A DNA stretch of 18,716 nt from an uncultured Sphingobacteriales bacterium (GTDB lineage: Bacteria; Bacteroidota; Bacteroidia; Chitinophagales; Chitinophagaceae). Position 1 is the stretch's first letter, and each line of letters begins with the position of its first letter. Made by a program: the position numbers and the translations under genes. The stretch is taken from positions 1 through 18,716 of the forward strand of contig CAMLFX010000064.1 of the NCBI GenBank assembly GCA_946479435.1, read 5' to 3'. Positions 14,450-18,716 of the stretch are shown here, piece by piece. The notes under the pieces are model-generated. The model searched no databases, was not told where the DNA came from, and saw only the letters and a list, made by a program, of their open reading frames with translations.

Positions 14450-14611
14450 CCCATTGTCTACACGTACCCGTTCCGGCTTGTGCCTCTTGGGCAAAACAGA
14501 CTCTAACACCTCTACTACTTTTTCGCCAGTTATGGCGTAATAGCATGCTGCAAGCGATTCCAGCGTACAGTCATGGCTGGAGCCTTCAGATGTTTGATTT
14601 GTATTGAGCGT
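14450..14611 (-). pseudogene. Remnant of an IS3-type transposase (integrase core fragment)
   Basis: Minus-strand residues in this interval read SHDCTLESLAACYYAITGEK, then VVEVLESVLPKRHKPERVRV and DNG. This resembles the IS3-family OrfB integrase core between the first and second catalytic Asp (the usual pattern is RECLALEVD...TGE.VV.VLE....RGKPE.IRVDNG.EF). The second catalytic Asp (complement of 14456-14458) is present. The sequence becomes unrelated directly after DNG, and the first Asp and the DDE glutamate are absent. No terminal inverted repeats, partner OrfA or target duplication could be found, so this is a scar rather than an element. It occupies part of the otherwise gene-free 14398-14764 interval. 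The family call is from remembered pattern. Confidence 0.5.
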
Positions 14612-14642
14612 CGATATTAATTTCAAGAAATACGTCAACTCA

Positions 14643-14667
14643 ATTGTCGTAACAACGTAACGACAAT
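14643..14667. repeat. 25-bp near-perfect palindrome upstream of the response regulator
   Basis: ATTGTCGTAAC (14643-14653) and GTAACGACAAT (14657-14667) are complementary at 10 of 11 positions around AAC. It lies about 80 bp before the -7 box of the response-regulator gene and is not followed by a T tract, so it is more like a protein-binding site than a terminator. NtrC-type proteins bind such symmetric sites. A link to the neighbouring IS scar is also possible. Confidence 0.45.
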
Positions 14668-14746
14668 CCGTTGGTCAAGGTTAAAATTAAATAGGGAACC
14701 GAATTGGACGATCTTCTGAACATTCATAAGGTAACCCAGAAACTTA

Positions 14747-14754
14747 TACTTTTG
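14747..14754 (+). promoter_or_regulatory. Putative -7 box of the response-regulator gene
   Basis: TACTTTTG is an exact TAnnTTTG match 10 bp before the ATG at 14765, so the mRNA would have almost no leader. A -33 TTTG is not evident at the usual spacing. Confidence 0.42.
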
Positions 14755-14764
14755 TCTCCTGATC

Positions 14765-16102
14765 ATGAAACCGAGAGTATTAATAATTGACGACGAAGAG
14801 AAGCTCAGGGGCCTGCTTAAACGCATTATTGGCCTGGAAGGCTATGAGGTTACCGAAACAGGCTCTTTACAGAAGGGCCGCCATTTTTTGGAGCATAATA
14901 GTATCGATATTATTTTATGTGATGTCAAGCTTCCGGATGGAAATGGTGTAGATTTTACCAAAGAGATCAAAACAAAATATCCGCATCTCGAAATGGTGCT
15001 GCTTACCGCTTACGGCAATATACCAGACGGTGTAAAAGCTATAAAAAATGGCGCTTTTGACTATCTCGTAAAGGGTGATGACAACGCGAAGATAATACCT
15101 GTTTTAAACTATCTTTCGGAGCAATTACTCTTACAAAAGCAGGTTAAACGTCAGGAAGGGGCAACCACGAATTTCAATGGTTTCGAAAATATAGTTGGGA
15201 AAAGCAATTTGCTGCAAAATGCTATACTGTTAGCTAAGAAAGTGGCCACTACGGATACTGCTGTACTTTTAACCGGAGAAACCGGCACGGGTAAGGAGAT
15301 TTTTGCACAAGCCATACATTATAGCAGCAAAAGAGCTAGCCGCAGTTTTACTGCAATCAATTGCAGCGCTTTTAACAAGGATCTGTTAGAGAGTGAACTA
15401 TTCGGACACAAAGCAGGTGCGTTTACGGGTGCTACAAAGGATAAAAAAGGCCTTATTGAGGAAGCTAATGGCGGGACATTATTTCTCGACGAAATCGGTG
15501 AAATGTCGCTTGATCTGCAACCTAAACTTCTAAGACTTCTGGAAAACGGCACCTACATACGTGTCGGCGACACGAAAGAACAGAAGGCAGACGTACGGTT
15601 GATAGCAGCGACTAACCGGAATCTCAAACAGGAAGCTGGCCTTGGGCATTTCAGGGACGATCTTTATTACCGAATCGCGGTATTTAATATTGAGTTGCCA
15701 TCTTTAAGAGAAAGAAAGGAAGACATCCCATTCTTGATTGAGTATTTCTTAAGCATCTACGCAAAAAAGGCCAACAGGTTAATAACTACGGCCAGTAAAG
15801 AGACAGTCGATGTATTAAGGGAGCATGAATGGAAAGGAAATATAAGAGAACTGAAAAATGTAATTGAACGTGCAGTGATACTCGAAGACTCCAATACTCT
15901 TTCTCTTACGAGCCTCCCTATAGATTTGCAACACCAAATGGCAGGTAAAGCTGTGTCACCGTTCAACCTTGCAGGGGTAGAGAAACTTCACATACAAAAA
16001 ATGCTGGTTCACACAAAAGGCAATAAGGCTGAAGCTGCAAGACTAATGAATATCGGACTAGCTACATTATATAGGAAAATTGAAGAGTATGGATTAAGAT
16101 AA
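14765..16102 (+). CDS. Sigma-54-dependent response regulator (NtrC type) heading the kdp locus
   Basis: A 445-residue protein with three domains. The receiver (1-120) has acidic pocket D9/D10, phospho-acceptor D53 (ILCDVKLP), T81 and K103. The AAA+ sigma-54 activator core (about 142-370) has Walker A GETGTGKE (171-178), GAFTGA (218-223, the loop that contacts sigma-54), Walker B GGTLFLDE (236-243) and NIRELKN (359-365, sensor II Arg). The C-terminal Fis-type HTH is [26 protein letters not shown] (419-444). A cognate sensor kinase is not in the window. In Bacteroidota such a regulator usually stands before kdp genes in place of a KdpE-type OmpR regulator, so it probably activates the pump under K+ limitation. 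It is separated from kdp by a strong terminator, so it is transcribed separately. Confidence 0.95.
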   Translation: MKPRVLIIDDEEKLRGLLKRIIGLEGYEVTETGSLQKGRHFLEHNSIDIILCDVKLPDGNGVDFTKEIKTKYPHLEMVLLTAYGNIPDGVKAIKNGAFDYLVKGDDNAKIIPVLNYLSEQLLLQKQVKRQEGATTNFNGFENIVGKSNLLQNAILLAKKVATTDTAVLLTGETGTGKEIFAQAIHYSSKRASRSFTAINCSAFNKDLLESELFGHKAGAFTGATKDKKGLIEEANGGTLFLDEIGEMSLDLQPKLLRLLENGTYIRVGDTKEQKADVRLIAATNRNLKQEAGLGHFRDDLYYRIAVFNIELPSLRERKEDIPFLIEYFLSIYAKKANRLITTASKETVDVLREHEWKGNIRELKNVIERAVILEDSNTLSLTSLPIDLQHQMAGKAVSPFNLAGVEKLHIQKMLVHTKGNKAEAARLMNIGLATLYRKIEEYGLR

Positions 16103-16150
16103 ACCTTCTCATTTTGATATAAACCTTCTCAAAATGAGAAGGTTTTTTTT
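16101..16150 (+). terminator. Strong terminator overlapping the regulator stop codon, two exclusive hairpins
   Basis: AAACCTTCTC occurs twice (16101-16110 and 16121-16130) and GAGAAGGTTT once (16136-16145), followed by T16143-T16150. The distal copy gives a 10-bp stem with loop AAAAT. The proximal arm AAACCTTCTCATTTTG (16101-16116) also pairs perfectly over 16 bp with CAAAATGAGAAGGTTT (16130-16145), enclosing a 13-nt loop. Both end at the T tract. The proximal arm begins in the TAA stop (16100-16102). Confidence 0.88.
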
Positions 16151-16416
16151 GTTTCCGGCGATTGCAGATAAGTTGAATATAGGCATGAAATCCTTTACAG
16201 ATAAGCGTTTTTAACTAAGTCGCCCCTATTAGATATATCAGGTACATTATTTGGAATTGCAGAGATGACATTAAGCTAAATTAAGCATAGCGAAAAAAGT
16301 ATTCGTCATCATATTATTTGGCCATTTGTCATTCAATGGTGTTCATAGTGTATACGAATACAGTATGCTGCTAGATTAATTATGGGGGACATATTTCTAA
16401 CATAAACAAATAAAAG
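16151..16416 (+). other. Regulatory gap upstream of the kdp operon
   Basis: No gene is seen here. The space must hold the kdp promoter, since a strong terminator isolates it from the regulator. AGGCATG at 16181-16187 resembles a sigma-54 -24 element but lacks a GC at the -12 spacing. Two TTATTTGG tracts (about 16248-16255 and 16314-16321) are similar to each other. No TAnnTTTG box was found. Nothing else stands out. Confidence 0.3.
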
Positions 16417-16500
16417 ATGATAACTGCTGTATTGTTATTGACAGGCATTGCTTGTTTCGCTCTTTTCTTTAAATCTATTGACTTTTTTGAAAAAATATAA
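16417..16500 (+). CDS. 27-residue single-pass membrane peptide upstream of kdpF
   Basis: ATG 16417 to TAA 16498-16500 encodes a peptide starting MITAVLLLTGIACFALFF and ending KSIDFFEKI. It has one hydrophobic helix (about 1-18) and a short charged tail. It is followed 5 bp later by kdpF, and the tight spacing and coding-like composition suggest it belongs to the operon. It resembles KdpF in design (a tiny single-helix protein) but ends FFEKI, unlike the kdpF product here, which ends KPEKF. Similar tiny ORFs probably occur in Bacteroidota kdp operons, but I cannot name a family. It may be a second stabilising peptide of the Kdp complex. It is shorter than usual gene-finder limits and is missed by length cut-offs. 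Confidence 0.7.
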   Translation: MITAVLLLTGIACFALFFKSIDFFEKI

Positions 16501-16505
16501 AAATT

Positions 16506-16583
16506 ATGATCGCACTTTTTGTTGTATCCATTTTGGTTTTCTGCTACTTGATATATGTGTTACTAAAACCAGAGAAATTTTAA
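16506..16583 (+). CDS. kdpF: K+-transporting ATPase subunit F (KdpF)
   Basis: A 25-residue peptide, MIALFVVSILVFCYLIYVLL followed by KPEKF. The pattern of one TM helix with the terminal KPE[KR]F motif is typical of KdpF, the small subunit that stabilises the KdpABC complex in the inner membrane. Position is diagnostic: it lies 12 bp before kdpA and 5 bp after the 27-residue peptide. The length is at the short end of the family (about 25-30). Confidence 0.88.
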   Translation: MIALFVVSILVFCYLIYVLLKPEKF

Positions 16584-16595
16584 AAATAGAGAAAG

Positions 16596-18296
16596 ATGAA
16601 CACCGAGATACTTGGAATTATTTTGATGTACGCAATCGTACTCGCTTTGGCTATTCCTTTAGGCCGTTATATTGGTAAAGTTTTCAGTAATGAGAAGACC
16701 TGGTTTGATCCGATATTAAAACCACTTGATAAATTATTTTTTAAGCTGGGTGGTGTTAATCCTGAAAAGGAAATGAACTGGAAGCAGCACCTCGCGGCTT
16801 TACTAACCATCAACCTATTCTGGTTTTTCATTTCCATGTTTGTATTGATGAATATGGGATGGCTACCGCTTAACCCGGATGGCAACCCATCAATGAGTGC
16901 TGATCTTGCTTTTAATACATCGGTAAGCTTTGTCACCAATACAAACCTGCAACACTACTCCGGTGAAAGCGGACTTTCCTATATGGGGCAGTTGATACTT
17001 ATGCTATGGCAATTTATCAGCGCAGGAACAGGTATAGCTATATGTGCTGTTGTATTTATCGCAATGAAGGAAAGAACTGCTGAAAAACTTGGTAATTTTT
17101 ATAACCTGTTTGTAAAATCCTGTACCAGGATACTTTTACCATTGGCTATTGTAGGCGCAGTCATTCTAGCGTTCAACGGTACTCCAATGACCTTTGATGG
17201 GAAGAACACTATGATTACCATGCAAGGTGATACAGTTAATGTGAGCCGTGGCCCGGTTGCCGCTTTTGTAATAATAAAGCAGTTGGGAACCAATGGCGGC
17301 GGATTTTATGGGCCAAACTCCACTAACCCTATGGAAAACCCGAACTATCTCACCAATATCGTTGAAACAGTTTCTATAATGCTTATTCCAATAGCAATGG
17401 TTTTTGCGCTGGGATATGTATTAAGAAGAAGGAAGTTGGCTTGGGTAATATATGGTGTTATGACTGTAGGCTTCCTCTGCCTTCTTATCCCCGCAGTGAT
17501 ACTTGAAATGAAAGGGAACCCAGCGATTCAGAAGATGGGCATTATGCAGAATATGGGGAGTATGGAAGGGAAAGAGGTTAGATTTGGATCTGCCGCTTCA
17601 GCTTATTGGGCCATCAATACTACTGTTACTTCTAATGGATCTGTCAACGCAATGCATGATAGCTTAACTCCGCTTTCAGGGATGAATACTATGCTTGGAA
17701 TGATGATCAACAGTTTTTATGGAGGCGTCGGTGTAGGATTCTTAAACTTTTACATTTTTATTATCATAGCAGTATTCATCAGCGGGTTAATGGTGGGGCG
17801 TACGCCTGAGTTTTTAGGTAAGAAGATAGAAGCAAAGGAAATGAAGATCGCTTCTATTATAGCCTTGCTGCATCCTTTACTCATACTAGCAGGAACCGCA
17901 ATTGCCGCTAACATATTTGCACATAATCCAAAAGAATATGCGGGATGGTTAAACAATCCAGGCAATCACGGCTTTAGTGAAATGCTATATGAGTTCACGT
18001 CTTCTTCAGCAAATAATGGAAGCGGCTTCGAAGGTTTAGGAGATAATACACCGTTCTGGAATATAGCTTGTGGTATCGTAATGCTTCTTGCAAGATACCT
18101 GCCTATTATAGGGCCTGTAGCTATTGCAGGTATTCTGGCAGGCAAAAAATATATACCTGAGAGCGCAGGCACACTTAAAACAGATACAGGCACATTCGGT
18201 ATTATGGTGTTTGCTACCATATTCATTGTTGCCGCTCTGAGTTTCTTTCCCGCGCTGACATTAGGCCCGATTGCGGAATTTTTTAGCATGAAATGA
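16596..18296 (+). CDS. kdpA: K+-transporting ATPase subunit A (KdpA)
   Basis: A 566-residue polytopic inner-membrane protein, the K+-selective channel-like subunit of the KdpFABC pump. The four pore-loop filter segments are visible: TNTNLQHYSG (114-123), GTNGGGFYGPNSTNP (231-245), TSNGSVN (345-351) and SSANNGSGFEGL (470-481). About ten TM helices surround them. N-terminal MNTEILGIILMYAIVLALAIPLGRYIGKVF matches the family start. Length is normal. The gene follows kdpF by 12 bp. Its stop TGA overlaps a possible ATG of kdpB (ATGA at 18293-18296). KdpA takes up K+ at micromolar levels using ATP hydrolysis by KdpB. The operon is expected to be induced by K+ limitation, probably through the NtrC-type regulator upstream. 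Confidence 0.98.
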   Translation: MNTEILGIILMYAIVLALAIPLGRYIGKVFSNEKTWFDPILKPLDKLFFKLGGVNPEKEMNWKQHLAALLTINLFWFFISMFVLMNMGWLPLNPDGNPSMSADLAFNTSVSFVTNTNLQHYSGESGLSYMGQLILMLWQFISAGTGIAICAVVFIAMKERTAEKLGNFYNLFVKSCTRILLPLAIVGAVILAFNGTPMTFDGKNTMITMQGDTVNVSRGPVAAFVIIKQLGTNGGGFYGPNSTNPMENPNYLTNIVETVSIMLIPIAMVFALGYVLRRRKLAWVIYGVMTVGFLCLLIPAVILEMKGNPAIQKMGIMQNMGSMEGKEVRFGSAASAYWAINTTVTSNGSVNAMHDSLTPLSGMNTMLGMMINSFYGGVGVGFLNFYIFIIIAVFISGLMVGRTPEFLGKKIEAKEMKIASIIALLHPLLILAGTAIAANIFAHNPKEYAGWLNNPGNHGFSEMLYEFTSSSANNGSGFEGLGDNTPFWNIACGIVMLLARYLPIIGPVAIAGILAGKKYIPESAGTLKTDTGTFGIMVFATIFIVAALSFFPALTLGPIAEFFSMK

Positions 18297-18316
18297 AAAT
18301 AATAAAAGAAAGTACC

Positions 18317-18716
18317 ATGTCAATACATAGAAGAAAACAAAATTTATTTGATTCAACGCTGGTGAAAGAAGCTATAAGGCAATCTTTCATCAAGTTGAAT
18401 CCTCGGGTTATGTTTCGCAATCCGGTAATGTTTACTGTGGAAATAGGAACTGCAATAATGCTTGCCGTAACCTTATGGACACTTGCGGGGCAGACTAACC
18501 AAGGTACGTTTGCCTATAACCTGGTAATATTCCTGATCCTACTGTTCACTTTACTCTTTGCTAATTTTGCGGAAGCATTGGCTGAAGCAAGGGGAAAGGC
18601 ACAAGCTGCATCTTTGCGTAAAACGAGAAAAGACACACCAGCTAAAAAACTGATATTAATGGGTGATATTTTCATGAATGAAATACACCAGGTTTCCTCA
18701 TCAGATCTGCGGAAAG
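18317..18716 (+). CDS. kdpB: K+-transporting P-type ATPase subunit B (KdpB), 5' part
   Basis: The first 133 residues of KdpB run off the right edge. Family signatures are KEAIRQSFIKLNPRVMFRNPVMFTVEIGTA (about 17-46, first TM segments), then LVIFLILLFTLLFANFAEALAEARGKAQAASLRKTRKDTPAK (about 69-110), the latter being the conserved segment leading into the actuator domain, and MGDIFMNEIHQVSSSDLRK. The DKTGT phosphorylation site lies beyond the window. ATG 18317 is chosen because a GA-rich AAAGAAAG precedes it. An in-frame ATG at 18293 overlapping the kdpA stop (ATGA) is a real alternative and would add 8 residues and couple translation to kdpA. KdpB energises KdpA by ATP hydrolysis. kdpC should follow outside the window. 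Confidence 0.97.
   Translation, partial: MSIHRRKQNLFDSTLVKEAIRQSFIKLNPRVMFRNPVMFTVEIGTAIMLAVTLWTLAGQTNQGTFAYNLVIFLILLFTLLFANFAEALAEARGKAQAASLRKTRKDTPAKKLILMGDIFMNEIHQVSSSDLRK

Noticed and set aside
14337..14546. 69-residue minus-strand frame after YciI
   Set aside because: It overlaps the end of the YciI gene, has unlikely composition, and conflicts with the better transposase-like frame in the same region.
16181..16196. AGGCATG as the -24 element of a sigma-54 promoter
   Set aside because: The position 12 bp downstream has TT and not GC, so the paired -12 element is absent.
16448..16678. 76-residue frame spanning kdpF and the kdpA start
   Set aside because: It runs out of frame through the 27-residue peptide, kdpF and kdpA, all of which have clear coding signatures.
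1..18716. CRISPR array or SusC/SusD glycan-utilisation locus
   Set aside because: No regularly spaced direct repeats were seen, and the single TonB-dependent receptor has no SusD partner.

Overview
The window looks like a chromosomal stretch of a Bacteroidota bacterium. The placement within Chitinophagales or Sphingobacteriales is only a guess. Four things point to the phylum. A lipoprotein has Cys-Lys-Lys-Asp-Asp after its lipobox. Several genes carry TAnnTTTG-type -7 boxes, most clearly the tRNA gene. A TonB-dependent receptor begins with a CarboxypepD_reg-like domain. A kdp potassium-pump locus is headed by an NtrC-type regulator. Most starts lack a clear Shine-Dalgarno sequence, which also fits. 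No CRISPR array, intact mobile element or origin was seen.

Region 1 (1-4320) is a loose run of small, mostly uncharacterised genes. It holds the 3' end of an unknown gene, a lipocalin-like lipoprotein, a DUF4268 protein, a 50-residue YtxH-like protein whose 3' end overlaps DUF4268, a secreted TonB-C-like domain protein, two small unknown proteins, a 310-residue secreted orphan and a small membrane protein. A 15-bp perfect inverted repeat brackets about 108 bp just upstream of the DUF4268 gene. Region 2 (4414-4578) is a compact tRNA-Ser(UGA) unit with its own promoter and terminator. Region 3 (4774-5741) is a D-2-hydroxyacid dehydrogenase gene broken by an apparent one-base deletion that removes the catalytic His segment from the reading frame.

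Region 4 (5926-14397) begins with a membrane-anchored AraC-type regulator (about seven TM helices plus a C-terminal HTH) on the minus strand. It is divergent from a same-strand run: TonB-dependent receptor, CPBP membrane protease (12 bp gap), enoyl-reductase-like MDR oxidoreductase, secreted proline-iminopeptidase-like hydrolase, secreted cupin, tautomerase, metal-binding cupin (20 bp overlap) and a YciI protein. The first two run genes are probably co-expressed and may be controlled by the divergent regulator. The rest looks like a small-molecule or detoxification set whose substrate cannot be read from sequence. A short IS3-type transposase remnant lies between this run and the next locus.

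Region 5 (14643-18716) is a kdp high-affinity K+ pump locus: a sigma-54-type response regulator, a strong terminator that starts in its stop codon and can fold in two exclusive ways, a 27-residue membrane peptide, kdpF (25 residues), kdpA, and the start of kdpB, which runs off the window. The regulator presumably governs kdp, but I could not find a good -24/-12 promoter in front of the operon. No system here is clearly undescribed. The best candidates are the unnamed peptide upstream of kdpF, the dual-fold terminator, the regulator-receptor-protease trio, and the possibly invertible segment near 802-939.
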